Shown one piece after another: positions 1 through 8,815 of a stretch of DNA of 64,000 bases. Position numbers and translations under genes: made by a program. The stretch covers positions 2,784,001 through 2,848,000 of the forward strand of contig NZ_CP032544.1 of assembly GCF_003867075.1 (NCBI RefSeq), in the 5' to 3' direction. Each line of letters begins with the position of its first letter. Positions within the stretch are counted from its first letter, which is position 1. This DNA comes from Tenacibaculum mesophilum (GTDB taxonomy: Bacteria > Bacteroidota > Bacteroidia > Flavobacteriales > Flavobacteriaceae). The notes under the pieces are model-generated. The model was not told the origin of the DNA. It made no database searches and worked only from the letters and a program-made list of their open reading frames with translations.

Positions 1-2
1 AA

Positions 3-125
3 GGAGATATTATTGAAGTTTTAAGCGGAATTGAAAGCGGAACAAAAATTATTGAAGAGGGAGCTCGTAGTGTAAAAAACGGACAAGAGGTTAAGGTATT
101 AACTCTTTCAGAAGAAGCAAAATAA
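3..125 (+). CDS. RND efflux periplasmic adaptor, C-terminal end only
   Basis: Only the last 40 residues of this gene lie in the window, read in the frame that starts at base 3 and stops with TAA. The fragment has the shape of the C-terminal membrane-proximal strand region of HlyD/AcrA-type adaptors (a glycine-rich turn, then 'GQEV' and a short hydrophobic strand). The main support is position: it ends 22 bases before a complete RND pump on the same strand, the usual adaptor-then-pump order. The adaptor would link the inner-membrane pump to an outer-membrane channel. The family call rests mostly on context. Confidence 0.6.
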   Translation, partial: GDIIEVLSGIESGTKIIEEGARSVKNGQEVKVLTLSEEAK

Positions 126-147
126 GACACCAAAAATTATTCGTCTA

Positions 148-3100
148 ATGACTGATAAAAAACAAAAAAAGCAAGTAGATAAAGAGTTTGGTTTATCTTC
201 TTGGGCAATAAATAATAAAACAACTATCTATGTAATGATGGTTATGATACTTATAACAGGTATTTCTGCCTTTTTAAGTATGCCAAGAGAAAATTTCCCA
301 GAAATTAGAGAAACCAAAATTTATATAAGTTCTCTCTATCCAGGAAATACAGCAGAAGACATTGAGAAGTTGATAACTGATCCGTTAGAAGATAGACTTA
401 AAACGGTAAGTAATGTAGTAGAAATTACATCTACATCGCAGGAAGATTACTCAATGGTAATTGTTGAGTTTGATGAAAACATATCAGTAGATCAAGCTAA
501 ACAAAAGGTAAAAGATGAAATAGATCAAGAAACTTCAGGTGAAGATTGGCCTACATTTAACGGAGCTAAAGTAGAGCCAAATGTTTTTGAGCTAAGTATC
601 TCTGAAGAAATGCCAATTTTAAACATTAATATATCGGGAGATTATCCAGTAGATAAATTAAAAGAATTTGGTGAGTATTTAGAAGATGAAATTGAAGATT
701 TACAAGAGATTAAAAAAGTAGATATCCGTGGTGCAGAAGAAAAAGAAGTTGAGGTAGCTGTTGATATTTACAAAATGATGGCAGCACAAGTAAGTTTCCA
801 AGATGTTATCAATTCGATAAATGGAGGTAACTTAACAATGTCGGCCGGTAATTTAATTGCTAGTGGACAGCGACGTACTGTTAGAATTTTAGGAGAGATT
901 GAAGATCCACAAGAATTACAAGACTTTGTCGTAAAATCAGAAAAAGGAAACTCAATTTACCTTAAAGACATAGCAAAAGTTTCTTTTAAAGATAAAGATA
1001 AAACTACCTATGCACGTGAGTTTGGAGAAGCAGTAGTGATGCTGGATGTTAAAAAACGTTCAGGAAAAAACATGGTGGAGGCTGCTGAGAAAATTCAAAG
1101 AATAGTAGAAGATACCAAAGCCAATGTATTTCCGAGTAATTTAAAAGTAACTATCGCTAATGATCAATCTTCAAAAACTATTGGTCAGGTAGATGATTTG
1201 GTAAATAATATCATCTTTGGGGTTATCCTAGTAGTTTTAGTATTAATGTTCTTCTTAGGGTTCAAAAATGCCCTATTTGTTGGATTTGCAATACCAATGT
1301 CAATGTTTATGTCATTAATGATATTGAGTTGGCTGGGATATACCATGAATACCATGATTCTTTTTGGATTAATTATGGGACTTGGAATGTTAGTAGATAA
1401 CGGAATTGTTGTTGTTGAAAACGTATACCGTTTAATGGATGAAGGCATGCCTAGAATTGAGGCAGCTAAGAAAGGTATTGGTGAAATTGCTTTTCCAATT
1501 ATTATCTCAACCTTAACTACAGTGGCAGCCTTTGTTCCATTAGGAATGTGGCCAGGAACTATGGGGCAGTTTATGATTTATTTCCCTGTAACATTATCTG
1601 TAGTATTAGGTTCGTCATTATTTGTGGCAATATTTTTTAACTCAGTGTTAGTATCACAATTTATGAGTGTTGAAGATAAAAATATGCCATTAAGACGTAT
1701 TATAATCTTGTCGTCAGTAATGGCGGTGATAGGGTTATTGATAGTACTTTTAGGAGGAACGTACAGGGCGTTAGGAACGGTAATGATATTTACAGCTATT
1801 ATGTTGTGGGTGTATCGATTAGCTCTACGTCCTTGGGCAAATCGTTTTCAAAATACGGTGTTACCGCGTTGGGAACGTTTTTATGAAAAAATGTTAAGAG
1901 GAGCTCTAAGAGGTTGGAGACCTTACATTATTTCGTTAGGTACGTTAGTTTTATTGTTTATTGCTTTTGGAGGTTTTGGAGCCTCAATAGGAAGTCAACG
2001 TACTAAAGTTGAGTTTTTCCCTGATAATACACCGAATCAGATTATTGTGTATATCGAGTACCCACAAGGAACAGATATTGAAAAGACAAATCTGATTATG
2101 AAAGATTTGGAAGAGCGTGTATATAAAGTATTAAACTCACCAGAATACATAGATAATGGTTATAATTTCTTAGTAGAAAGTGCAGTATCTCAAGTAGGAG
2201 CAGGGTCGGGAAATCCACAAACTGATGGAGGTTCAACCGCAGAAATGCCTCATAGAGGAAAAATTACGGCTTCTATGCGTGAATATAAATTCCGTAGAGG
2301 AGCAGATAGTAAAGAATTACAAAGAAAAGTAACCGAAGCACTAAGAGGAATTTACCCTGGATTAGAAATTTCTGTAGAAAAAGAAGCAGTAGGTCCACCA
2401 GCAGGATATCCAATTAATATCGAATTGGAAGGAGAAGATTACGCAGAATTAATCAACACTGCTGAAAAAATGCGAGACTTTATCAACTCAAAAAGTATTG
2501 CAGGTATTGATGAGTTAAAGATTGATGTAAACAAATCTAAACCATCAATGTTAGTAAACGTTGATCGTAAAAAGGCAGGAGAATTAGGGGTAAGTTCATC
2601 GCAAGTAGGAAACCAATTGCGTAATGCTATTTTTGGTTCTAAAGCGGGAATTTATAAAGAAGATGGTGATGATTTTGATATCTACGTTCGTTTTAATAAA
2701 GAAAACAGGTATAATAAAAGTGCAATTTTTAACCAAAAAATTACTTTTAGAGACATGTCTTCAGGGATGATTAAAGAAATTCCTGTATCTGCAGTAGCAG
2801 AACAAACAAATACTTCTGGGTTTAGCGCTATTAAACATAAAGATGTAAAAAGAGTAGTAACAGTATATTCAGCTTTAGCTCCAGGATATACAGATGCAGC
2901 TGCAATTGTATCAAAAATTCAAAATGAAATGAAGACGTTTACTGAACAACCAGATTCAGTAAAAGTAGATTATACTGGGCAAATTGAAGAACAAAACAAG
3001 CAAATGGCGTTCTTAATGAAAGCATTTTTTGGAGGGTTAGGATTAATTTTCTTGATTTTAATTTTCCAGTTTAACTCAGTTTCTAAGCCAGCAATCATCA

Positions 3101-3615
3101 TGCTAGCAATCTTCTTAAGTTTAATAGGTGTATTTGGAGGATTAATTATAACAGCTAAGCCGTTTGTAATTATGATGACCATGATGGGAATTATTTCGCT
3201 GGCTGGTATTGTAGTAAACAATGGGGTGGTATTACTTGATTATACCCAGTTACTGATAGATAGAAAGAAAGTAGAGCATGGTTTATCTTCTGATGAATTT
3301 GTAGATGTAGATACTTTAGGTGAAGCTGTTATTAGAGGAGGTAAAGCACGTTTACGCCCAGTATTATTAACAGCAATAACAACTATTTTAGGATTAATTC
3401 CATTAGCAACAGGGTTGAATATTAACTTCTTTACCTTAGCTAGTGAGTTAAATCCGCACATATATGTTGGAGGAGATAATGTGATTTTCTGGGGGCCATT
3501 AGCGTGGACAGTTATTTATGGATTATTCATAGCAACCTTCTTAACATTAATTGTAGTACCGATATTATTCTACTTAATCACTAAGTTTAAAATGTGGTTA
3601 CGTAGCGTTTTATAA
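148..3615 (+). CDS. RND-superfamily efflux permease (AcrB/MdtB type)
   Basis: At 1155 residues this is a full-length inner-membrane proton-driven RND pump (usual size 1000-1150). One membrane helix lies near residues 25-45, a periplasmic loop follows, and then a helix bundle from about 350 to 480. This bundle carries the TM4-like stretch 'GLGMLVDN', where the proton-relay aspartate sits. A second periplasmic loop (about 630-950) and a second helix bundle follow, with the internal duplication typical of the family. The preceding gene end looks like the partner adaptor. The substrate cannot be read from the sequence; multidrug, detergent or metal export are all possible. A strong terminator follows. 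Confidence 0.9.
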   Translation: MTDKKQKKQVDKEFGLSSWAINNKTTIYVMMVMILITGISAFLSMPRENFPEIRETKIYISSLYPGNTAEDIEKLITDPLEDRLKTVSNVVEITSTSQEDYSMVIVEFDENISVDQAKQKVKDEIDQETSGEDWPTFNGAKVEPNVFELSISEEMPILNINISGDYPVDKLKEFGEYLEDEIEDLQEIKKVDIRGAEEKEVEVAVDIYKMMAAQVSFQDVINSINGGNLTMSAGNLIASGQRRTVRILGEIEDPQELQDFVVKSEKGNSIYLKDIAKVSFKDKDKTTYAREFGEAVVMLDVKKRSGKNMVEAAEKIQRIVEDTKANVFPSNLKVTIANDQSSKTIGQVDDLVNNIIFGVILVVLVLMFFLGFKNALFVGFAIPMSMFMSLMILSWLGYTMNTMILFGLIMGLGMLVDNGIVVVENVYRLMDEGMPRIEAAKKGIGEIAFPIIISTLTTVAAFVPLGMWPGTMGQFMIYFPVTLSVVLGSSLFVAIFFNSVLVSQFMSVEDKNMPLRRIIILSSVMAVIGLLIVLLGGTYRALGTVMIFTAIMLWVYRLALRPWANRFQNTVLPRWERFYEKMLRGALRGWRPYIISLGTLVLLFIAFGGFGASIGSQRTKVEFFPDNTPNQIIVYIEYPQGTDIEKTNLIMKDLEERVYKVLNSPEYIDNGYNFLVESAVSQVGAGSGNPQTDGGSTAEMPHRGKITASMREYKFRRGADSKELQRKVTEALRGIYPGLEISVEKEAVGPPAGYPINIELEGEDYAELINTAEKMRDFINSKSIAGIDELKIDVNKSKPSMLVNVDRKKAGELGVSSSQVGNQLRNAIFGSKAGIYKEDGDDFDIYVRFNKENRYNKSAIFNQKITFRDMSSGMIKEIPVSAVAEQTNTSGFSAIKHKDVKRVVTVYSALAPGYTDAAAIVSKIQNEMKTFTEQPDSVKVDYTGQIEEQNKQMAFLMKAFFGGLGLIFLILIFQFNSVSKPAIIMLAIFLSLIGVFGGLIITAKPFVIMMTMMGIISLAGIVVNNGVVLLDYTQLLIDRKKVEHGLSSDEFVDVDTLGEAVIRGGKARLRPVLLTAITTILGLIPLATGLNINFFTLASELNPHIYVGGDNVIFWGPLAWTVIYGLFIATFLTLIVVPILFYLITKFKMWLRSVL

Positions 3616-3634
3616 TTGATTTTTTGTTAACTGT

Positions 3635-3672
3635 AAAAAGGGTTAAAAGTAAGTTGCTTTTAACCCTTTTTT
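3635..3672 (+). terminator. Intrinsic terminator after the RND pump
   Basis: A perfect 15-bp stem (3635-3649 with 3657-3671) encloses a 7-base loop, and the right arm ends in a run of T. It lies 20 bases after the pump stop codon and just before recX. Confidence 0.88.
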
Positions 3673-3685
3673 ATATTTTCGTGCT

Positions 3686-4156
3686 ATGAATAAACCCGTT
3701 TTTACAGTTGAAGAAATAAAAAGAAAGATTGAGCAGTATTGTGTGTATCAAGACCGATGTCATAAAGAAGTAGAACAGAAATTAAAAGAGTACAAGTTAA
3801 TTCCAGAAGCAAGAGAACATATTTTATTACACTTGCTAGAGCATAATTTTTTAAATGAAGAACGCTTTGCAAAAAGCTTTGCAAGAGGGAAATTTAGAAT
3901 AAAAAAATGGGGGAAAGATCGAATAGTTAGAGAATTGAAGTTTAGAGATATTTCTACTTATAATATTAAATCAGCTCTGAAAGAAATCGACGAAGAGGAA
4001 TATATCAAAACCTTGTATAATTTGGTCGAAAAAAAGAATGTATCAGTCTCTGAAACAAATCACTTCAAAAGAAAAAAGAAAATTGTTGACTACCTTTTAT
4101 ACAGAGGGTTTGAAAGTTGTTTAATATACGAAGCCTTAAAAACTATTGATTCTTAA
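3686..4156 (+). CDS. recX: RecX-family regulatory protein
   Basis: The 156-residue, strongly basic and helical protein has the three-helix repeat pattern of RecX, including a helix with 'FLNEERFAKSFARGKFRIKKWG' spacing near residues 56-77 that matches the conserved RecX core. RecX binds RecA filaments and limits recombination and the SOS response. The length fits the family. The gene stands alone rather than next to recA, which is common in Bacteroidota. Its 3' end overlaps the convergent lipoprotein gene by 14 bp, so no terminator separates them. Confidence 0.85.
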   Translation: MNKPVFTVEEIKRKIEQYCVYQDRCHKEVEQKLKEYKLIPEAREHILLHLLEHNFLNEERFAKSFARGKFRIKKWGKDRIVRELKFRDISTYNIKSALKEIDEEEYIKTLYNLVEKKNVSVSETNHFKRKKKIVDYLLYRGFESCLIYEALKTIDS

Positions 4157-4667
4157 ATAGACTATCAAGATTTATTTCACTATCAAACTTTTTCTTAGTG
4201 TAAACTGTATTAATCTTATCGTTAACACTGCTAAAAAGCATCATAATTTTTTCAACCTGACTGTTAACCTGATTGGCAGAAATTGATGGAATAAAGGTCA
4301 TATCTGCTAAACGTAAAGTTTCATTTTCAAAAACATTAATACGAGCTTTAAAGGCAGGTGTTTTTAGAGTTTCTATATTTAAACTGTCCTTTAGTTGTTT
4401 TGTAAGTGTTTTTAACTCTAAAGCATTGTTTAAAGCTTCAGTAGGAGTTGTGTTTTTCAACTCTTGTAAAAAATCCTCAACAATAAAATATTCTTTCCAA
4501 GGCTTAATTTCGTCAACGTACTTTTCATTTATTTTAGAGTAATCAGTATGCTCAATCGAAATGTTCATTTCAGTTTTGGTAGGTAACTCTTCTTTTTGCT
4601 CATTCTTTTTTTTACAAGAAGTAACTGAAATTAATAATGAAGCAATAACAAATAAAAAACGACTCAT
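4143..4667 (-). CDS. Putative lipoprotein of unknown function
   Basis: The 174-residue protein begins with a short lipoprotein signal ending in the lipobox 'SVTSC' (Cys18), so it is probably acylated and anchored in the envelope. The mature part is charged and mostly helical (acidic N-terminal segment, then long amphipathic helices), with no motif I recognise. The leader MSRFLFVIASLLIS is well formed and the start is unambiguous. It is convergent with recX and overlaps its last codons. No function is proposed. Confidence 0.7.
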   Translation of the reverse strand: MSRFLFVIASLLISVTSCKKKNEQKEELPTKTEMNISIEHTDYSKINEKYVDEIKPWKEYFIVEDFLQELKNTTPTEALNNALELKTLTKQLKDSLNIETLKTPAFKARINVFENETLRLADMTFIPSISANQVNSQVEKIMMLFSSVNDKINTVYTKKKFDSEINLDSLFKNQ

Positions 4668-4794
4668 TTTAATAAAATAATTAAGCGATAAAAGTACATA
4701 TTTTACTTGGTATTCTTTACAGAATTAAATTAGAAGTTTGAAATCAGTAAATTAGCTATCCCTTTTGTAGATAGTTAAAAAAGAGCAAATGCTT

Positions 4795-4823
4795 TTTGCG
4801 AAATCTTAAATTTAATAACTTTG
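4795..4823 (+). promoter_or_regulatory. Bacteroidota-type promoter of the threonine dehydrogenase gene
   Basis: TTTG at 4795-4798, a 17-base spacer, and TAACTTTG at 4816-4823 match the primary sigma consensus of Bacteroidota (TTTG / TAnnTTTG). The start codon is 28 bases downstream of the -7 element. Confidence 0.7.
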
Positions 4824-4850
4824 CAAACATCTATTTTTGAATAATTTAAA

Positions 4851-5816
4851 ATGAGTGAAACGATATTAATTTTAGGAGCTTGCGGGCAAATAGGAACAGA
4901 ATTAACCCAAAAATTACGTGCTATTTATGGGACAGATAATGTAATAGCCTCCGATATTAGAGAAGGGGATGCAGAAATGATGAGTTCAGGACCTTTTGAA
5001 ATTATCGACGCTACCAATCAAGAGCAAATTTTAAATGTTGTTCAAAAATATAAAGTAACCCAAGTGTATTTAATGGCTGCAATGTTATCAGCAACTGCTG
5101 AAAAGTACCCATTAAAAGGTTGGGATTTAAACATGACTTCGTTATTAGCGGTGTTAGAGTTAGCAAGAGAAAAATATATTCAAAAAATATACTGGCCTAG
5201 TTCAATGGCTGCTTTTGGACCAACATCACCAAAAATGAATACGCCACAGCAAACCATTATGGAACCTTCTACGGTTTATGGAATAAGTAAAGTAGCAGGA
5301 GAGCATTGGTGTAATTATTACCATGATAAATATGGGGTAGATGTACGAAGCATTCGTTATCCAGGAATTATAAGCTGGAAAACGTTACCAGGTGGAGGAA
5401 CGACTGATTATGCTGTTGATATTTACTTTGATGCATTGAAAAAAGGAACTTTTGAGTGCTTTTTGTCAGAAAATACACGTTTACCAATGATGTACATGGA
5501 CGATGCTATCAATGCAACTATCCAGTTAATGCAAGCAGATGAAGAAAATATTAAAACAAGAACTTCATACAACTTAGCAGCAATTAGTTTTACACCAGCT
5601 GAAATAGCTGCAGAAATTAAAAAATACATTCCAGAGTTTACCATCACCTATAATCCAGACTTTAGACAAGCCATTGCTGATAGTTGGCCTCAAGTAATTG
5701 ATGATTCAGCAGCAAGAAAAGATTGGGGATGGAGACATCAGTTTGACTTAGCTTCTATGACTAAAGATATTATTACCAATTTACAAGCTAAGACTGAAGA
5801 ATCAGCAAAAGTGTAA
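4851..5816 (+). CDS. L-threonine 3-dehydrogenase, SDR/epimerase type
   Basis: This 321-residue extended-SDR protein carries the Rossmann motif GACGQIG at residues 9-15, an acidic NAD-selecting Asp near 35, and the catalytic YxxxK pair (Tyr143, Lys147) after the 'PSSMAAFG' serine loop. The overall pattern (AMLSA near 77-81, SIRYPGIIS and PGGGTTDYAV further on) resembles the UDP-galactose-epimerase-like threonine dehydrogenases of flavobacteria. Those oxidise L-threonine to 2-amino-3-ketobutyrate with NAD+, the first step of threonine to glycine and acetyl-CoA. A clear promoter precedes it. The alternative is another NAD-dependent sugar epimerase, which is less likely. Confidence 0.82.
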   Translation: MSETILILGACGQIGTELTQKLRAIYGTDNVIASDIREGDAEMMSSGPFEIIDATNQEQILNVVQKYKVTQVYLMAAMLSATAEKYPLKGWDLNMTSLLAVLELAREKYIQKIYWPSSMAAFGPTSPKMNTPQQTIMEPSTVYGISKVAGEHWCNYYHDKYGVDVRSIRYPGIISWKTLPGGGTTDYAVDIYFDALKKGTFECFLSENTRLPMMYMDDAINATIQLMQADEENIKTRTSYNLAAISFTPAEIAAEIKKYIPEFTITYNPDFRQAIADSWPQVIDDSAARKDWGWRHQFDLASMTKDIITNLQAKTEESAKV

Positions 5817-5868
5817 GGTTGTATTTATGTTTTCGTCTATGTTATTCAAGTTTTATAATGAATTGTAA

Positions 5869-5908
5869 CTTAGGTTACCTAAGATTTATTATAGATAAAA
5901 TACTTTTG
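5869..5908 (+). promoter_or_regulatory. Candidate operator palindrome and -7 element
   Basis: A dyad with 7-bp arms and a one-base centre (CTTAGGT-T-ACCTAAG, 5869-5883) lies where the -33 region of a promoter would be. TACTTTTG at 5901-5908 fits the Bacteroidota -7 box, but no TTTG sits at the right distance upstream. The layout suggests a regulated promoter for the thioredoxin-like gene starting at 5928. Confidence 0.45.
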
Positions 5909-5927
5909 TAATAACAATACATTTACG

Positions 5928-6518
5928 ATGAAAAAAATTATTCAAAATAGCTTAGAAAAGGCATTCTCTTATAGTGAATATAGAGATTTAGTAAGTGACT
6001 TAATAGCACAAGGAAAATCTACAGGACCTAATCAATCAGATGATTTATTAAACTATAGTAAGTTAAATGATAAACGTATGAAGCGTTTAGACAAAACGGT
6101 AAAATTAACTGAAGAAACACTAGCTAAAATTAAAGATGTAAAAGAGCCGCAAACTTGGTTAGTGTTAACAGAAGGATGGTGTGGTGATGCAGCGCAAAAC
6201 CTACCGGTAATAAATAAAATAGCAGAAGAAAATCCAAACATTAATTTAAAACTAGTTTTACGAGACGAAAACTTAGAGTTGATGGATGAATTTTTAACGA
6301 ATGGAGGAAGATCAATTCCTAAATTGATTGCTTTAAATAAAGAGAACGAAGTAATCAATACTTGGGGACCAAGACCTACCGAAGCAACAAAAATGGTTGT
6401 TGATTATAAAGAAAAACATGGTAGTTTAGATGCTGATTTTAAAACAGATTTACAAGTTTGGTACAATAAAAATAAAGGAGAAAATACACAAGAAGATCTT
6501 ATATCAATGCTTCAGTAA
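5928..6518 (+). CDS. Thioredoxin-family protein with a single active-site cysteine
   Basis: The 196-residue protein has no signal peptide. It has a thioredoxin-like centre 'TEGWCGDAAQNLP' around residues 81-93, followed by the typical strand and a cis-proline-like 'SIPK' near 124-127. The CxxC pair is reduced to one cysteine (Cys85 followed by Gly-Asp-Ala), as in the WCGD thioredoxin group common in Bacteroidota. A classical dithiol reductase reaction is therefore unlikely; a monothiol, peroxide-sensing or binding role is possible. A palindromic candidate operator lies upstream and a terminator downstream, so it looks like a single-gene, regulated transcript. Confidence 0.72.
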   Translation: MKKIIQNSLEKAFSYSEYRDLVSDLIAQGKSTGPNQSDDLLNYSKLNDKRMKRLDKTVKLTEETLAKIKDVKEPQTWLVLTEGWCGDAAQNLPVINKIAEENPNINLKLVLRDENLELMDEFLTNGGRSIPKLIALNKENEVINTWGPRPTEATKMVVDYKEKHGSLDADFKTDLQVWYNKNKGENTQEDLISMLQ

Positions 6519-6540
6519 TAAAGTGTATAATCAAGCTAGA

Positions 6541-6580
6541 AATTCCCCTTTTTGTTTTTCATCAAAAAGGGGAATTGTTT
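6541..6580 (+). terminator. Intrinsic terminator after the thioredoxin-like gene
   Basis: A 14-bp GC-cored stem (6541-6554 with 6563-6576) with an 8-base loop is followed by GTTTT. It lies 22 bases after the stop codon at 6518. Confidence 0.82.
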
Positions 6581-6610
6581 TCTGTATCTTTGCGCTCATA
6601 ATGAATAAAT

Positions 6611-7090
6611 ATGTTTGTAGAATTCAGTAGTTTATCAGAAGAGGCAAAAGTTTGGGTATACCCATCAAGTCGAAAATTTTACCCACAAGAAATTGACGGG
6701 CTAAAAGAAAAATTACACCATTTTGTAGAAGAGTGGAAGCCTGAAGATACTGATTTCAAAGCTTCTTTTGAGTTAAAATACAATCGTTTCATTATTTTTT
6801 CTGTTGAAGAAGGTTTAGTATTAACGAATGAAGATATTGATAAACAAGTGGCATTTATTTTACAACTACAAAAGGAACATGAAGTGGAGTTGTTAGATAA
6901 AATGAATGTGTGTTTTAAGCAAGGAGAATTTATTCAGTACAAAGACGTCAAAGAGTTTAAAAAGCTGCTTAAAAAGAAGTCTGTATCAGCTAAAACAATA
7001 GTTTTTGATAATTTAGTGCAAACTAAAATAGAATTAGAAAATTATTGGGAAGTACCTATTACAGAAAGCTGGTATAGTAGATTTTTATAG
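6611..7090 (+). CDS. Conserved flavobacterial protein of unknown function
   Basis: The 159-residue soluble protein begins 'MFVEFSSLSEEAKVWVYPSS' and has alternating strands and charged helices. I recognise the pattern as a small conserved flavobacterial family that databases often mislabel as an ABC transporter ATPase. There is no Walker A, Walker B or signature motif here, so that name is not supported. TATCTTTG at 6585-6592 could be its -7 box, though no good -33 is present. The end overlaps truB, on the opposite strand, by 6 bp. Confidence 0.7.
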   Translation: MFVEFSSLSEEAKVWVYPSSRKFYPQEIDGLKEKLHHFVEEWKPEDTDFKASFELKYNRFIIFSVEEGLVLTNEDIDKQVAFILQLQKEHEVELLDKMNVCFKQGEFIQYKDVKEFKKLLKKKSVSAKTIVFDNLVQTKIELENYWEVPITESWYSRFL

Positions 7091-7768
7091 GCTATTGATA
7101 AACTCATCAACACTTTGTGCGTTATCAACAGAAAAATCTCCAATTTTGGTTCTTCGTAATACAGATAAATGTGCTCCAGAATTTAACGCTTCCCCATAAT
7201 CGTTGGCAATAGAGCGAATATAAGTTCCTTTACTGCACACAATTCTAAATTCTACGTTAGGTAAATCAATTTTGGTGATTTCAAACTCGTTGATTTCCAC
7301 TTCGCGAGCCTTAATTTCAGTAGTTTCACCCTTTCGAGCTAATTCATATAAACGCTTTCCATCTTTTTTAATAGCTGAAAAAATTGGTGGTTTTTGCTGA
7401 ATTTTACCAATAAACTGCTCAGTAGTTTTGTGTAGTAACTCTTCTGTTATATGCTCTGTAGGGAATGTTTCGTTAATTTCAGTTTCTAAATCATAACTAG
7501 GAGTGGTAGCACCCACAACAAACGTACCTGTGTATTCTTTTACTTGCCCTTGATATTTGTTAATGTTTTTGGTTTGTTTTCCAGTACAAATAATTAACAA
7601 GCCAGTAGCTAAAGGATCAAGAGTTCCAGCATGTCCCACTTTAATTTTTTTGATATTAAAATGCTTACGAATATGCCAGCGAAGTTTATTCACTACCTGA
7701 AAGGAAGTCCATTCTAAAGGTTTATCAATTAGTAAAACCTGTCCGTTTTTGTAATCTTCTGCAGTCAT
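7085..7768 (-). CDS. truB: tRNA pseudouridine(55) synthase
   Basis: TruB converts U55 in the T-loop of tRNAs to pseudouridine. The 227-residue protein has 'IDKPLEWTS' at residues 14-22 and the catalytic motif 'GHAGTLDPLATG' with nucleophile Asp51. 'KPPIFSAIKKDGKRLYELAR' and the late 'CSKGTYIRSIANDYG' segment are also TruB hallmarks. It is slightly shorter than E. coli TruB because the C-terminal PUA-like extension is missing, as is normal in Bacteroidota. It is the last gene of the operon ftsX-DUF3098-uppP-truB, with its start codon directly adjoining the uppP stop. Confidence 0.95.
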   Translation of the reverse strand: MTAEDYKNGQVLLIDKPLEWTSFQVVNKLRWHIRKHFNIKKIKVGHAGTLDPLATGLLIICTGKQTKNINKYQGQVKEYTGTFVVGATTPSYDLETEINETFPTEHITEELLHKTTEQFIGKIQQKPPIFSAIKKDGKRLYELARKGETTEIKAREVEINEFEITKIDLPNVEFRIVCSKGTYIRSIANDYGEALNSGAHLSVLRRTKIGDFSVDNAQSVDEFINSL

Positions 7769-8563
7769 CTAGAAAAATAAAGAATAGCCAATGGCAATTA
7801 AACCTACAATAGCACAGTATAATGAGAAATATGATAATTTACTCTTTTTAACTAAGGCTATCATCCAAGTACACGCTAATAATCCAGAGATAAAAGCAGC
7901 AACAAATCCAGCAGATAATGGAACGATCTCTGAGCTTTGAAAGTTAATATCTCCACTTAAAATATCTTTAGCAACTTTTCCTAAAATTAAAGGTACCACC
8001 ATTAAAAAAGAAAAACGAGCAGCTTTAGTTCGGTCTACACCTAATAATACAGATGTTGAAATAGTAGCTCCTGAACGTGAAATTCCAGGTAACATGGCAA
8101 TAGCTTGAGAGATTCCTATAATTACTGAGCTTTTAAAAGAAACACTTTTGTTTGTGTTTTTAGCTTTATCAGCCAATAAAAGTAATACAGCAGTTACTAA
8201 AAGCATAAAACCTACTAATAAAACTTTTCCTCCAAAAAAACTTTCCAATTCTTTTTCAAAGGCTAAACCAATTACCACAGCAGGAATCATAGACAGCACA
8301 ATTTTTACAGAAAACTGCATTTCCTCATTCCATTGAAACTGAAATAAACCTCTAAAAATCTCAGCAATTTCTTTTCTAAACACTACGATAGTACTTAAGG
8401 CTGTTGCAGCATGTAAAACTACGGTGAAAGTTAAGCTCTCTTGAGGTACAGAAGTGTCTCCAAATAAAGCTTTTGCTAATTCTAAATGACCACTAGAGGA
8501 TACAGGTAAAAATTCAGTAAGACCCTGGATAATTCCAAGGATAATTGCTTCTAATAAATCCAT
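7769..8563 (-). CDS. uppP: Undecaprenyl-diphosphatase
   Basis: UppP (BacA) dephosphorylates undecaprenyl pyrophosphate so that the lipid carrier can be reused for peptidoglycan and surface polysaccharide synthesis; it also confers bacitracin tolerance. The 264-residue, polytopic membrane protein has both family motifs: 'GLTEFLPVSSSGHL' at residues 14-27 (with Glu17) and 'PGISRSG' at 159-165. The length is standard. It lies between DUF3098 (2-base gap) and truB (no gap) and is probably cotranscribed with ftsX, linking cell-wall lipid recycling with division. Confidence 0.96.
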   Translation of the reverse strand: MDLLEAIILGIIQGLTEFLPVSSSGHLELAKALFGDTSVPQESLTFTVVLHAATALSTIVVFRKEIAEIFRGLFQFQWNEEMQFSVKIVLSMIPAVVIGLAFEKELESFFGGKVLLVGFMLLVTAVLLLLADKAKNTNKSVSFKSSVIIGISQAIAMLPGISRSGATISTSVLLGVDRTKAARFSFLMVVPLILGKVAKDILSGDINFQSSEIVPLSAGFVAAFISGLLACTWMIALVKKSKLSYFSLYCAIVGLIAIGYSLFF

Positions 8564-8565
8564 GC

Positions 8566-8808
8566 TTATTTTTTAGGATTGGCAAAAATAGCATAAATTT
8601 CTATACCTAATCCAATAATAACTAAGGTAGGAGCTAAACGAATTCTACGCCAACTATATATTTCTGGATTGAACACATTAGGATCATCACTACCGCCACC
8701 TGCCATTAAAATAAATCCTAAGGCAATTACAGCGATACCAATAAGCATAATGATATAATTTCGTTTACCGAATAGAAATTCTTGTTTTGGTGAATTGTCT
8801 TTTTTCAT
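8566..8808 (-). CDS. DUF3098 family small membrane protein
   Basis: The 80-residue protein has two membrane helices (about 17-37 and 57-75) joined by a polar loop with 'GGGSDDPNVFNPEIYSWRR', the signature of the DUF3098 family. Function is unknown. The constant Bacteroidota position between ftsX and uppP suggests a role in division or wall precursor recycling; this is inference from context only. The gap to ftsX is 7 bases. Confidence 0.85.
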   Translation of the reverse strand: MKKDNSPKQEFLFGKRNYIIMLIGIAVIALGFILMAGGGSDDPNVFNPEIYSWRRIRLAPTLVIIGLGIEIYAIFANPKK

Positions 8809-8815
8809 AAATATT

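Noticed and set aside
4143..4156. Frameshift at the recX end
   Set aside because: The overlap with the convergent lipoprotein gene is a normal 14-base tail-to-tail overlap and both proteins have normal ends.
6611..7090. Database-style label 'ABC transporter ATPase'
   Set aside because: There is no Walker A, Walker B or ABC signature in the 159 residues; the name is inherited mislabelling.
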